This document shows, piece after piece, positions 44,081 to 60,385 of a stretch of DNA of 64,000 bases (position 1 is the first letter of the stretch; each line of letters opens with the position of its first letter). This DNA comes from Hirundichthys speculiger (Eukaryota; Chordata; Actinopteri; Beloniformes; Exocoetidae). The stretch lies in the NCBI GenBank assembly GCA_018398805.1, contig JAGFBZ010002033.1, positions 434,001 through 498,000 of the forward strand, in the 5' to 3' direction. The position numbers were made by a program, and so were the translations under genes. Below the pieces are notes generated by a model, which saw only the letters and a program-made list of their open reading frames with translations, did not search any database and was not told the DNA's origin.

Positions 44081-46934
44081 CCATTTCCATTTACGTATAG
44101 TTTGCCTTCCTGGTGGATGTTTAAACACTTCCAAACCTATGCAGATCGGACAACTCTTAATCATATGTCGTCAGAGAGATTTTTTACAGGATTCTCAGAT
44201 ACTTCTTATTAAACCACATTTCCAAACCCATTTCATTAGCTTCATTAGACTTCAGGTGCACAAACTATTGACTCCAATAAGCTTTTGTTGAAGTAATTAG
44301 TTTATTGGTTCACTTACTTCTTCTACCAGCATGAATGATTAATGGGCGTGTTCAATAATTATACTAAAGTTAAGAGTTCAATGCAATAATTTGGGTTCCT
44401 TAACTGGGCTGTTTAATGGATTGACATTACATCAACTGACTCCTCTGGAATTAATTGAATTAACTGAATTACTGTGAATTGGATTGGATTTGATGGGAAT
44501 GGGTTAGACTAATGTGTAAACTGCTTAAAAATTATGTTTGCACTGAAGTGGCACAATAGAAATGAATTGATTTGAATTTCCAGGCAAATTAATGCAGAAT
44601 AATAGTTAATTCCAAGAGATTTTCATACCGTTGTCGCTGTATGTCTTCTGAAGTCTCTCTGCTACAGCAGAAAAGGTGAATATGCCCAATTTCTCCCCCT
44701 GTTGCAGGAATCTACCCATAACACCCCCCCGCCTCCTCCTTTTGAGGTGCCTTCACCTTTAAGGGGAAACCAGACACCTGGGGCCTGGTAAATACTGAAA
44801 GTGTGCAGACGAATATATTAATGGTAGCCGATACAGACAGGCAGGGATTTCATTTCATATACAAGCACCTGTTTGTGTGTTTCTGTGTGTGTGTCAGAGA
44901 GAGAAAGATAGAAAGAGAGAGCAGAGGAATAAAGACTATCCAGATAAATATGCACTATACTGAGATTATGAGTGCATTGTTTTTGAACGTATTCTATGGA
45001 AAGCTATCACACTTTTCTAAAGATGACCTGGATACTTACAGGGTTGGATTACAGGTTATAGGTCAGAGTCGCTCTGGAATCAGTGAAAACACAAGACTGT
45101 TGCTGCTCGAAACCTTTGCAACATAAGCACATACAGTATCTGCCTCCTTTTATGGTGGCAAACGAAGTGTTTCAGATCAATTACCACAGAATGAGAACAC
45201 TAGTTAAAGTTATTAGAGTTCACACAATTATATCAGCAGCAAGTACATTTGAACTATTTTCTGCTTCTGTGAAACAATACTAATTAACCTCCCAGGCTAA
45301 ACATACAGAGCTATTACAACCATTTTGTTAATAAGTACCATTTTTCCTTAAGTGATCCAGGCACATTTGTTTTTACTAAAACTGCATTGATGTTTTTGGA
45401 ATAGTTCTTTAATATTGAAGGTTGAATATGAAGCTGAGTGACAAAGAATTTCATTTTATTTGATGGGACGTAGCAAATGAATTCAGCACACAAATGAATC
45501 TGGAAAATACAGAAATAATATTTGAACTGGACAGTTGTGCTTCTGTGTTCTCTTTAAACACAGAAGAGGCTTTCTCTTTGTAAGCCTCTCAAACAAACCA
45601 CACTCATTCATTTTTCTTCTAACTGATCTTGTTATAAATTCCCATTATCGTTATGATAACACGCGTCGTTAATGTGTTAATTGTGTAATAATTCTAAGGT
45701 ACAGTAAAGTCTGTAATTTAAGTCAGGCGATCTGGGCGGGAACCATGTTGTTTACGTTTTGGGGTCCTGCAGGGCAGTTCAGCAAAAAAACAGGCTTCTA
45801 GAGCATATGCTTGTGCGTATGTACCTGCTGTTGCTTTACATCTGAGTTCATACATAAAGGAAAAGAAAACAGCAAAACGGTGTCGTTATTTCCCTTACTG
45901 GAAACCGTCACGGGTAACAGTCCCCATCAATACAGTCCCTCTCCTTACAATATCCAATAGATCTGTTAAGGAACATTTAACATTCTTTGTAAGGCTCTCT
46001 AAAATCATGTGGACGCATTCAGGGGGGTACTTAGTATTGTCTGTTTATTCATTTCGTTTTGGTTTCATTTTTGTTAAATAAATGATGAACTTGTTTTTGT
46101 TTGTTTGAGGTTGCATTTGGCTGATACTAAAATCTACTACATGAACCATTTAATGTTTATGTGGGCATATTAAGGCTGTTTGATACTTTTTACCTCAGAT
46201 TTACCCTGACATGGAAACGAAACACAATTCTAGGCCAAAAGTGAAAAGTGACTTATGGCAAGTTAGGGGGAGAAAAGTGCTTTTCTCAGACACTCTTGAA
46301 GAACATATAAGGGATTCAAATAGGTTTGCCATGCTGATTCTGGAAAAGTGTGCCAATGACTTTTATGTGTTTAAAATCTGCATATATGAAAAATTCACAT
46401 CAAACAAGGTCACTCATCACTAAGCCAGGACGTTATTTTTACTACTATTTAGTTTAACAAATGAAAAGCTCAATAACAGAGACGCAAACATGTGTGCTTT
46501 ATGTAAGCTGAGTTTTCTCAGGAACTGGCTGATCAAAGAAAATGCATTGTTGCACTCTTACATTTAATGTGATTATTTCCGGCAAGCCGAGTTGAGTAAT
46601 GAACCATTCACTTCAAATGCAAAGGGGTTTTAATCATACAGTACATCAGCCCCAGCCATCAATGAGCCAACACTGAGCTGCCTTTCATGTGAAACATCAA
46701 CTATGGACAATAAGGACAGCTTAATCAGAACAGATGAAGCCGTATCTGTTGAAATATCCAAACGGATGGTAAGTGTTGCATTGAGGATGCTGGATGAAAT
46801 CCATATATCAAAAACAAACTGGCAGGCCAGAATTAGAGAGAGGCTTTGTTCCAGTGAGGTGTTGGTTTTCTCCCAGAAACACCTAACATCGTTGACAAAT
46901 GACGCCTGGCCCCGTCACTGGGGGTTAAAACGAA
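44081..46934. other. No gene recognised
   Basis: Around 44500-44580 there is a decayed sequence reminiscent of the Rex1 tail. At 46065-46140 'gttaaataaatgatgaac' and following bases resemble a Tc1-like terminal region. No convincing exon was found. Confidence 0.4.
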
Positions 46935-47200
46935 GGGTTTCTCATTTGGGAAGACTCGGAGTAGAGTCGCTGCACCTCCACATCAAGAAGACCCACTTGA
47001 GGCAGTTCAGGTAATATTGCTAGGATGCCTACTGGATGCCTCTCTGGGGCAATTTGTGGCTCACACTGGAGAGATCACGTCTCTCAGCTTGGTTTGGGAA
47101 TGTTCAATATTCCCTTGGAAGGGCTAGAGGAGGTGGCTGGAGAGAAGGAGGTGTGAGCCTCCCTGAGGCTGCTGCCCCTGTGTCCTGAACTCGGGTAAGT
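46935..47200 (+). pseudogene. LINE C-terminal fragment (same family as 52.5-53.7 kb)
   Basis: Plus-strand reading gives LGRLGVESLHLHIKKTHLRQF at the end of one frame. With frameshifts it continues to pieces such as LAWECSIFPW and RRWLERRRCE. This resembles the C-terminal end of an abundant fish LINE whose endonuclease part I recognise at 52848-53585. Several stops and frameshifts show it is a dead 3' fragment. Confidence 0.55.
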
Positions 47201-50200
47201 GGGAGGTGAAGGATAAGGTATACAACTGCTGCTTTCTCAGTACTTATCAGTGTTTTTGCCTCTCTGTGTGAGCGCATGTGGCCATTCAGATTTGACAGCG
47301 CAGTGTTGTTGAAATCAGTGGTTTCTGTTTGTAAAACGTAGACAAACACACCTCATTCTTTAATGTGATACTATCCAGCTGTTAAAACACTGACTTGGTG
47401 CTGATACTCATCTATCATGATCCAGCTGCTGCCAAGAAACACAGAAGAAGAACCCAAAAACACATGCTGTACATGAACATGTACTTTCAATTCTTCAGTC
47501 AACAAAGTTGCCTGCGAACAAGATTTCATAGAAGACCATGATTACAGCTGGTGCTATTTAAGCTCAGCTCAGAGCCCCAACTATTGGTGAGCTAATCCAC
47601 TTAAAATATTGAAGTGAATTTTGGTTTGAAACTAAGAGATTAGGTAAAATATATCAAAATTGTGAATTACAAATTACCCAGTCATCAAACATGACTGCAC
47701 GTTGATCAAAAGTGATTCCACTCGTGATTTCCAAGATTGATTTAGATTCGAACAAACACTAGTGCACACTATAATTTTCCACGTTTTGTCCAATGCTCCC
47801 CACATGATTGGGAACAGCCTTAATAAAAAATAAATGAAATAAAATAAAAATGAATGTGCATACAACGGAGGAGGAGGGAGTGTGCTAATGCAACTGGAAA
47901 GAGGCTGCAGAAGGCTGGAATTTCTTCAAGCATGCCAATAAACCCAAACACACTGCTGCAATCACACAAGAATCAAAAGAATAAAAAGTGAAAACTGTGA
48001 CCTGGCCAAGTATGTCCTCTGAAGTGGATCCAACAGCAGAAAGTGGACCATCAAATCAAAAGAGCAACTCGAGCAAACAGCAGCTGTCAAGAACCACCTG
48101 TGAAGAATCTCTGCAAATCTCTGCAAAGAAAAACAGACGGATGTCGGAGGTTTACATAAAACAAGCTCTACCTGTCATTTCATTGACGGCATAATCAGTG
48201 TTAATCAACTATCCTGTCAATATAAAAGTGTTTAAGATCTTAGGAATTTAAGACATTCACAATAAAAACTAGGGCCCTCAATATACCAAAATCATAAAAG
48301 TAATTTGTATATCATATAAAAGAGATGTTTATACAGTTTATAAAGCAATAAAGAAACTTAATGAGCATATTCACTGAAATCAAGATTAAAAAAAAACAAA
48401 AACAAAAAGACAGGTGAGATTATGTATATGTATGATTTATATATGTCTATAAATGATCATGTGTATGTCTGTACAATCATGTGTAATTGTACAGATTCCA
48501 GAGTAAATTTATGAAATGGTCTAAACATGTCTTGGAGACAGTCAACTAGGTAAAGGCTCTTATCTTGGGGAAACCCAGACATGCAGATGTCTACAGTGTG
48601 TCTGACTCACGTATGTGGACGGCAGATGTTCCAGCGTTCAGTGGTCTGCGTGTTTTCTTTTGGGATTTCTTTTGTTGCTGCGAGCTGCCAACTACTTATG
48701 TGCTTTGATTCCACAAGACACTGGTGATCTTTATCCACGGCGTCTGTGAGCAAGACACTCTGTGAGGGTTTTGTTGTTCCAGCTCTGCCCCAGACTTTAT
48801 GATTATGGAACCAAAATGGCAGGAATACTGTATATATTGGACTTCTATAATCATTTGTATGAATCTCAACAGTTTGTCCGTTTTGCCTGCACCTCTTTCA
48901 CTCCATTTCACTTCAACTGAATATGACCTAAACAAGTCTGGGGTTTCTCAAGCCTCTTGTCATCACCTGTCAAAAACCTATTGTGTTGGCGCTTGGAAAT
49001 AGTGAAATGATTGACCTGAATTAAAATGACCTCAACTGAATAGAGGAAAGATTTCATGAAGGGGCTGGTGTGATTTGAATGCATGCTGGCTTGTTATTAA
49101 GTCAGAAGTGCTTTCTGAACTAGTTTGAATTCACGTATTGTCTTTGTACGTGTTGTGTTTAGCTATATTTGTGGGGTCTAATAGATTTGAAACAAAAAAA
49201 GAGTAAAACATGAATGTGCAACCTCACAATTTTAAGGCGATATTGTTTTAGGATGAAATCTATTTTTCAGGATTAAGGCATTCAGTTTTTCTGATAAAGG
49301 TCATGGTAAGGGGCAAGAGAATCCATTATGTCAACAAAGATAATTAAAAAAAAATAAAACAAGGATGTGTGTGAGTCTCGTGTGTTTTTTCCCCTTTACT
49401 TAAATCACACCCATTACCAGCTTGGCTTCACCTCACTCTTCCACTCTGCCCAAACTTCTTCTTTGCTATGAAGCAAAGATTGGTCCAATACGACTCATTA
49501 GCCTTTTTAATCCATCACACCAGCTGAAGATGTTGTTCTTGGACATGCTGGTACACATAATCTCCCTCATCTCCTAACAGGGATTTAATTTCTTTTTCTT
49601 TTTTATACTTTCACCCACACCCAAGGGTATGTGTTCAATATTATGACAAGCTGATGAAAACTGACATTTCCGCTTACCAAAGATTTCTCTTCTTGATGTC
49701 TCCTTCATGTAATCTGTAGCCTTTAAAGACTGCTTTGGTCGCGGTTTTGCAGAGGAAATGAAAAGTCTAGAAACACCTCCCTCATTAAGCTGCTGTTGTT
49801 TATTAAAGCAGGATCGACGTGGCTCTGTCTCTGCGTGCGCTTTCAAGTTGCTTGCTTGTGCTGCAGAATCAAAGTTGCGATGTTCAGCAAAGCAAAGTCA
49901 ACCCCTGCTGTTGCGTGTTCCTTCAGACTGGATGGATGACCAGCTCCACCGCTGCCTCAGAGATCCAAAAACTCCATCCTCCATTGTATCTCAGCACAAA
50001 GAAGCAAGGAACGACAAATCCTTCACATAATCTTCAACAGGCTGTGTGAAAAGGAGTTTTGATTGTCAGTACTGATGTTTTTTTTATTTTTTGTCTTTTT
50101 TTTGATGTCACAAAATCCGATTTCGAATTCAGTTTTGTGTGATGTGCTCATAGAAATGGCTTTAGTTTTGTTGATCAAACAAGGCAAATTATGTAAGTGG

Positions 50201-50460
50201 TATGAATAGATATTATTTAAAAAAAAATAAATAAAACGCCACAGTGGATATTACATAAGAGTGCGAGGAGCAGGTGGGGATATGGAGAATGTTTCCTCAT
50301 GTGTGAATCTGAAGCTGAAAAGGTCTTCACCTTTTCTACGTTTTCTTGACTATTTGTAAATTAAATCTAAAACATCTAAATCAAAGCAAAGCTGCCTCTG
50401 CCAAAGTCTCACTGTGATCTTAAACTGTCAGTCATTAAGACTATTTTTCTTTCTTCACAG
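47201..50460. other. No gene recognised
   Basis: Ordinary AT-rich sequence. At 49926-50030 a short open segment follows a possible splice acceptor (tgttccttcag ending 49926), but two frames are open and neither is recognisable. It could be intronic sequence of the gene whose possible last exon lies at 50461. Confidence 0.4.
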
Positions 50461-50548
50461 GAACTATGACTTCCTGGATCGAGCTTTGGCTGAGCTTCAA
50501 GGAGAGAGTGAAGAATTCGAATCTTCTTGGACTGACTTGGTCATTTAA
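50461..50548 (+). CDS. Possible terminal exon of an unidentified host gene
   Basis: A strong polypyrimidine tract and acceptor (tatttttctttcttcacag, ending 50460) precede a phase-1 open segment. After one base it encodes 28 residues, NYDFLDRALAELQGESEEF followed by ESSWTDLVI, and then TAA at 50546-50548. The peptide is acidic, has an amphipathic helix-like start and looks like a natural C-terminus. The overlapping ATG frame (50466-50663) looks less protein-like. No upstream exon was identified, so the gene would extend left, perhaps beyond the window. I do not recognise the family. A chance acceptor followed by a short open segment is quite possible. Confidence 0.3.
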
Positions 50549-53745
<3,197 letters not shown>

Positions 53746-56700
53746 TTTCTTCAAAAGAGTCGACTGAATGAATGAATCCTGTCCATTGCCATTTTGGAAT
53801 ACTTCATCAAAATAAAATCAGTTGATGGAGCAACCTGGTCATTCACTTTACTGAGATCAGCAGCTGACCTCATTTTATTGTTTCCATAATGTTGCTGAAC
53901 CTTGACCTGACCACTGGAGGTAATCAGTGGAGGTAACCCCAGATCATAATACTGCCCTCACAGGTGTGTAGTAATATTCCTCGGAAGCAGAAAGCAAACA
54001 CCTTTAATCTTCTTTGTACTCTGTAGCACCGTCCAGCAATTTCCTTATAACATTGCTAAACACAATGATGTAATTGCCACTAGGCAGTTATAGCCACTAA
54101 GATTTTCTTTGTATCCCTTCATGTGATCATCGGTACGCCTGCCTTCTACTGTGCTCTGTATATTTTCTCTGTGCTATAAAAAACAGTTATAGTTAATGGA
54201 CATGGCACTCTGAGGATGTTCTGTGGCATCTCACTCTGGGATATTTGGGACCTGGGTGAATCAAGCTTGTTCTGGAACATCAAGTGAAATCTTGTTTAGA
54301 GTGGGATCTGGGGAGTTTGTGGCTAGGTCAAAGCCTTGGACTCTCTGCCTCCCTTTACCATTACTGAACAGTTTTTTTTGGTTTGGTTCCCAGAATTCCG
54401 GGAACCCAGAACATTGCATTATGACTAAATGTAGTCAGAGGTTTCAGTGTCATGGCTTATCTGTGTAGGGTGTGTTTCCCACTAGTAAGCTTTCATGTGA
54501 TGCTTAAAAGAGACGTATTTTGCCCTTTCTTTCAAAAGTGGACATAATTGTCGAAAGGCCATAATAAAAAATCAGAAGCACACTTTGGTCCAAATACCAG
54601 AGACGCAGTAGCACAGATCCGTTTTTAGCATGCTTTTACAGCCCTGATTATAGCAGCTGGTTTTAGATGGTGGACTCAGACTTTAGTGTTGATCTACATA
54701 GCGAGGGGAATTTTTATGTTCCTCATCTAGTAAAATTATATTGCCACAAATCTATGGATGATTGTTTTTCCTGTTTTGTTGTTTTTTTTTAATAGTTCCA
54801 TTTCATTACATGATGTTAAACCCTAGCTGTCATCACTTTACCTGAATGTATCATTTGAGCTGTGAATTAATGGCTAAAACAGCATAATCACTCCTATTTT
54901 AAAGATGATACATCTTGTGCTGTTAATTGTACTAACAGACCATGGCAACTGGTTTTCAGTTGCAGTATACTTCCCTTGTCTGCTCTGGGGGAGTCACCTT
55001 CGCCCCCACATCATTCAAGACCAACCTAGAGGAGTTTGGGTTGTCGTTGCAAACCAACCACTGATGCTGTTGACTTTCCTGCCGAAGCCACCTAGTTGAG
55101 CCGAGGCTTGGCTAGCAAGGACTGGCTCTAATAGTTGTGGCCAATCTTGTTCTGGCGGTCTTCATTTCAGCTCAGTCCTTACAAATCGACATCTGAAACA
55201 AGAACAGATGAAATCAGAATGTAATGTAAGGGTAGCTAAAACAGATAGCTTTATGGCAACTGTTGGGCGTGTTCAGTCTGACTACCAGGTTTACACGTTT
55301 ACCCCACTAACCCACTTTTGGATAAATTGAGGTTGGACGTAGTCGCACCCTGCCATCATGGTGATCTGAGTCTGTAATGTCTTAGTCCCCAGCAAATCTG
55401 AAAATTTTACCCAATAACACATTTGCAGACTCAAACTGCTTGAAACTAAGTGACAAGGATTGTATAATGTCAGAATTTTTGACTCTGTTGCCACTTCAGG
55501 AAAAAAGGGCACTCACTCAGGATAATAAACCAAATTATGTGATAGAAACAGAAGTTACGCTCCTTTCAACAAGGGTGTCTTGCCTCTTTGCATTTTATGA
55601 CAATCGACAGCACTATTTTGAGCTTGAGTGCAGCAGTTTTAGTCTTGTTCACCATGGTTCTTCGTCAAGTAAAGCTTTAAATCTGGCTCATGATGAATCA
55701 CACGCATTCATAATGCCTTCTGTGACTTCTAGGGTATGTACGAAGTAATATCACTTAACAATTATTACATAGTGTGTGAAAAAAAAATCATCCTTATTTG
55801 GGAATTGTACGCCACTCGTGGATTGAGATCATTAGAAACAGACTGAGAAGAAAGCAAGAAAAGTGAATTTATAAATAGCGTGGTCATGTGAGAAACAGAC
55901 TTTGCAAGGCCAAAGGGACATGAAGGGGGTGTTAGGAGCAGTACTGGCAGTACACTCTGTAATTGTGTGTGTGTATGTGGGACCCAGATGGACTGTGCTA
56001 AGGTTACTTGGAGAGAAGAAAAGATTCACGTTGCTTGGGAAATTGATTTGCTTATAGAACTTGTTGAATTTTCTACATCTTTGTAAGAAAAGCACAATGT
56101 ATTGAACTGCATTGTCAGCTTCACAATCTTCACTTGTGCTAACATTAGATTTAGAAAGGAAATGATGAAAAAACACAGATGCATGAGAGCTAGACATTAA
56201 AGAACAGTTTCCTACTTCAGGGTTTCTTTATAACTGCATAGGATAAAGAGGAGCAGAGTGTTTGGTACTAATTATTGGGAGACCAAAACATTTCTTGAGA
56301 TCCCTTTGTATACATTAAATACATGCTCTGACACACATGTGCAGGAACACACTCAAGGAGTGCATGTGCTATACAAGTGGCCAGCTGAGTAGAGATCAAT
56401 CAGGTAAACTAGGTCAGGGGAGAAAAGGTGCAGGAGGTCTCTGAGAAAGAGGCCTTTGTGCAGCATAGGAGACAAATACAGAAAGATGCATCAACAAAAC
56501 ACCCCTGGTCTTCCCCCAAGCTACAGAAAACGCACCCCGGTACCCAGCAGGAGTCTGTATGTGATGCATGAGCACTTACAGACTCATCTTTTTCTTTGTC
56601 TTTCTAGTTCCCTGTTGTGCAACACACATTCTTTCACAGGTTACACAACATCTAATCCATATCTCGGCTCAGCTGATCTCTTTTTTGATGCTCTCACTCC

Positions 56701-57559
56701 CTTAGCCCAGTATTACTGGGGCATTGCTGTCGTGACCACTCCTTTTTCCATGGAAAGTCCAATAAGAGTTTACCACACTAAGCCCCATCCTGATAGACAG
56801 ATGACCATGTTATGTGCTCAGTAACCTAATAAAAACACCATGTAACACTTGGAAGCTGTGAACACACAAAAGCATAGAAGAGAATTGGATAACAAAACCA
56901 ATTCCTGTGTGTTTTTTTTAAATAACTGGGATTATAGTGTCCACCATGTTGTCTCATATACATTAAGAAATAATAAAGCACAGAATCAAATCAAGGAAAG
57001 CCACCCACTTTGATGTAATAGAAAAGAAGCATTACAACTTTATGTAATTACTCATCCTGTTCTTTCAATTATGCTTTCAGAATTTATCAATATTTATTTT
57101 AGATGTTGAATTTCAAATTATTGGTTACATAATGATTTGATTATGCATCATCACAATTTATTTTTCATCCTTAGTCAGAAAAGTGTGAGACAATGTGCTG
57201 CTCTGCATGAGCTGCAGGGCAGTTCCATAAAGTTTAATTATATGTTGCATTCCCAGTGGAAAGGCTGAGATTAAAGTAAATTAAATTGTGTCGGGATGCA
57301 TAAAATGTTTCTGTGCTGTGGAGGATTTACACGCACTCTCATACAAGTGCTCACTCAAAGAGGAAGGAATGCCCTGCTACAAAACGGATTGAAATGATGG
57401 CACCACCTTTAGCAGTGATTCGAACAGAGTGAGAAGAGATTTGGTATGGATGGTGCTGTTGCTGAAAATGATATACATACGTTTGTGGGTGCAGGAAGTT
57501 TAAAAATTGAGATCTAATATGCTTTTACACAAAGTCCCACCCTAAAAGTCCAGCTAATG
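53746..57559. other. No gene recognised
   Basis: Intergenic or intronic sequence. Frames of 100-122 codons at 55440-55748 and 56456-56824 (plus) and 55832-56197 (minus) have no recognisable domain and no clear splice signals. Confidence 0.45.
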
Positions 57560-57608
57560 ATTGTTGTGATGGGTAACGTCAGATCGCTAGCTAACAAAAC
57601 GGACGAGC

Positions 57609-58058
57609 TTGAGGTGGTCCCAGAGAGAATACAGAGAATGTAGTCTCATGTGCTTCACCGAGACGTGGCTGCATGAACACATCCCGGACTGTAACGTGTC
57701 TGTTCACGGCTTTAAGAAGATCCATGCAGACCGCAGTAAGCAACTCAGCGGGAAGCTGAGGGGAGGTGGGATTGCAGTGCTGGTTAACCAGCGTTGGTGT
57801 CATCCTGGTCACGTCACCGTCAAGGAGAAGATCTGCACAAGGGACCTTGAACTGTTAGCTGTGAGTTTCCATCCTTATTATTTATCCAGAGAGTTTACCT
57901 GTGTTATTCTGGTAGTGGTTTATATTGTACCTGGTATTGCTCCAGATGCAGCCTGTGATGTCATAAGTTCCGTTATTTCAAGGCTGCAAACACAGTATCC
58001 AAACTCAGTTATGGCAATCTCTGGAGACCACCAGAGATTGCTCCACCAGAGAAAATAA
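57609..58058 (+). pseudogene. L2/Maui-like endonuclease domain
   Basis: The frame carries CFTETWLHEHIPD (catalytic glutamate motif), RGGGIAVLVNQRW and a stretch ending VMAISGD. An earlier frame (57567-57620) holds GNVRSLANKTDELE, the N-terminal motif of the domain, so a frameshift lies near 57625. After ISGD the expected region up to the TREN block is missing. Coding resumes at about 58034 in another frame, consistent with a deletion of a few tens of bases that removed one catalytic segment. The nick-making enzyme is inactive in this copy. Confidence 0.85.
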
Positions 58059-58062
58059 GACG

Positions 58063-60216
58063 TTGGACTTATTTTGTGCAAATATTAAAAATGCATACAG
58101 CTGCTCTGCCCTGCCACCTTTAGGAAGACCTGACCATAATCTGGTTCTTCTCACCTCCACCTACAAGCCCATCGTTCAGCAGCAACCAGTGATTACAAAA
58201 ACTATCACAACCTGGTCTAGTTATGCTGAAGATGCTCTGAAAGATTGCTTTGAGGCTACGGACTGGAATGCCCTCTGTGAACCTCATGGAGACAACATCA
58301 ACGCCATGACTGAGTGTGTGACAGATTATATAAACTTCTGTGTGGACAGCATCGTTGCAACAAGAACTGTGAGGTGCTTCCCCAATAACAAACCCTGGAT
58401 CACCAGAGACCTGAAAAAGCTGCTGAACATCAAAAAGAAAGCCTTCAGGGATGGAGACAGGGAGTTATTGTAGACAACACAAAAACAAATTAAAGCACAA
58501 ACCAGGAAGTGCAAGGAGGACTACAGGAAGAAGCTAGAAAGGCAGCTCCAGCAGAAGAACTTGAGGAATGTGTGGTCCGGAATGAAGAAGATCACCGGCT
58601 TCAAGGCAAAGGGGGACCAGACTGATGGAGGTCTGGACAGAGCTAATGAACTGAACAGGTTCTTCAATAGGTTCAGTTCCCCCCCTGCCTCCAGTCCAAC
58701 AGACCACACACCCTTGGTGAGCCCACAGCTTTCCTGTCACACCTCCACTCTGTCACCCTGCAGCTCAGTCATGGACCAGAAAACAGCATCATCTTTCTCC
58801 ACCTCAGAGACCTCCTCTGCCTCCCCCTCCACTCTGTCTGTCTCCTGCAATCAGGTCAAAAAACAACTAGAGAAACTGAACCAGAACAAGGCTGCAGGTC
58901 CAGACGGTGTCTGTCCCAGAGTTCTCAGGACCTGCTCATTGCAACTATGTCCGATTCTCCAGCACCTCTTCAACACCAGTTTGACACAGAAAACAGTTCC
59001 TGTGCTGTGGAAAACATCCTGCCTTGCTCCAGTGCCTAAAAAACCACAACCAGCTGAACCTAATGACTACAGACCAGTTGCCCTGACATCTCACATCATG
59101 AAAGTCCTGGAGAGACTCTTACTGGTCCACCTCAACAAGCAGGTCAGCACCTTTCAGGACCCATTACAGTTTGCATATCGTAATGGGCTTGGGGTTGAAG
59201 ACGCCATCATCTACCTGCTTCACAGAGCCCACTCTCATCTGGACCAATCAGGCAGCACTTTGAGGGTCATATTCTTTGATTTCTCAAGTGCTTTTAATAC
59301 AATTCAGCCTGCGTTGTTATGTGAGAAGCTTCATAAGTTCCAGGTGGATTCCTCCACAACTTCCTGGATTTATGACTACCTCACAAACAGACCACAGTTT
59401 GTGAGACTGAAAGGTTGTGTGTCTGAGATGGAGGTCAGCAGCATTGGAGCACCACAAGGAACTGTTCTCTCACCATTTCTCTTCACGCTCTACACCTCTG
59501 ACTTCCAGTCCTGTCATCTGCAGAAATACTCTGCAGATGACTCTGCAGTTGTTGGGTATATCAGCAACGGACAGGAAGCAGAGTACAAAGAACTGATCTG
59601 TCAGTTTGTGAAATGGTGCGGTAACAATCATCTCATATTAAGTACCAGCAACACTAAGGAGATGATTGTTGACTTCAGGAGGAGCAAGAATCAACACAGC
59701 AGTGTTTCCATCCTGGGAAAGGAGGTGGAGGTGGTGGAGGAATACAAGTACCTTGGAGTTCAGCTTGACAACAGACTAGAGTGGAAATGCAACACAGAAT
59801 ACATCTACAAGAAAGGTCAGAGCAGACTCTACTTTTTAAGAAAGCTGAGATCTTTTAATGTCTGCACCAAGATGTTGCACATGTTCTATAGGTCTGTTGT
59901 TGAAAGTGCAATCAGCTTTGCAGCCATCTGCTGAGGCAGCAGCATCAGAACCAGAGACCTGAAGAGAATCAACAAACTGATCAGGAAAGCTGGATCTGTG
60001 CTGGGTGTAACTCTGGAGCCGCTGGAGCTGATTGTACAAAAAAGAATGCTGCACAAGCTGATGAAGATGATGGAGGACTCTTCACACCCTCTCCACGACA
60101 CAGTGATCAAACAAAAGAGTGTGTTCAGTGAGAGGCTTCTTCAGGTCCGTTGCAAGACGGAAAGATACAGAAGATCATTCCTGCCAGCAGCCATCAGCCT
60201 CCACAACAAGACATAA
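58063..60216 (+). pseudogene. L2/Maui-like reverse transcriptase, one frame with two stops
   Basis: A single reading frame runs for about 2.15 kb. It is interrupted only by TAG at 58471-58473 and TGA at 59932-59934. In order it shows NKAAGPDGVCPRVL, APVPKKPQPAEPNDYRPVAL, a palm motif VIFFDFSSAFNTI (catalytic aspartate), GAPQGTVLSPFLFTLYTS and the active-site motif YSADDSAVVGYI where YADD or FSDD is usual. SNTKEMIVDFR, YKYLGVQLDN and the C-terminal RRSFLPAAISLHN follow. The second stop is at a position where tryptophan is usual. Both stops look like single-base changes, so the copy is relatively young. The product would copy LINE RNA into DNA in the nucleus. Confidence 0.92.
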
Positions 60217-60385
60217 AACCTACTATTACTATCAATTAATATTATTATTATTGCTGAAATATTATTTTCATTGACATTTATCTATTGTTGGGAAAAAAAA
60301 GAGAAGAGCCCTTGCTACAGTGTCGAATTTCCCTTCCTTGGATGAATAAAGTATTATTCATTTCATTTCTTTTCATTTCATTTCT

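Larger units (their letters stand above)
57560..60385 (+). mobile_element. L2/Maui-like LINE, nearly full coding region
   Basis: It starts abruptly inside the endonuclease domain and ends with tgtcgaatttcccttccttgg, gatgaataaagtattattc and a short (tttcatttc)n tail. The 3' terminus of this form is characteristic of the L2 group. 5' truncation is typical of target-primed reverse transcription. A clear TSD was not found. Confidence 0.88.

Noticed and set aside
55440..56824. Frames of 102-122 codons at 55440-55748 and 56456-56824 as exons or small genes
   Set aside because: No motif, no strong splice sites at their borders, and lengths within what chance gives in 64 kb of vertebrate DNA.
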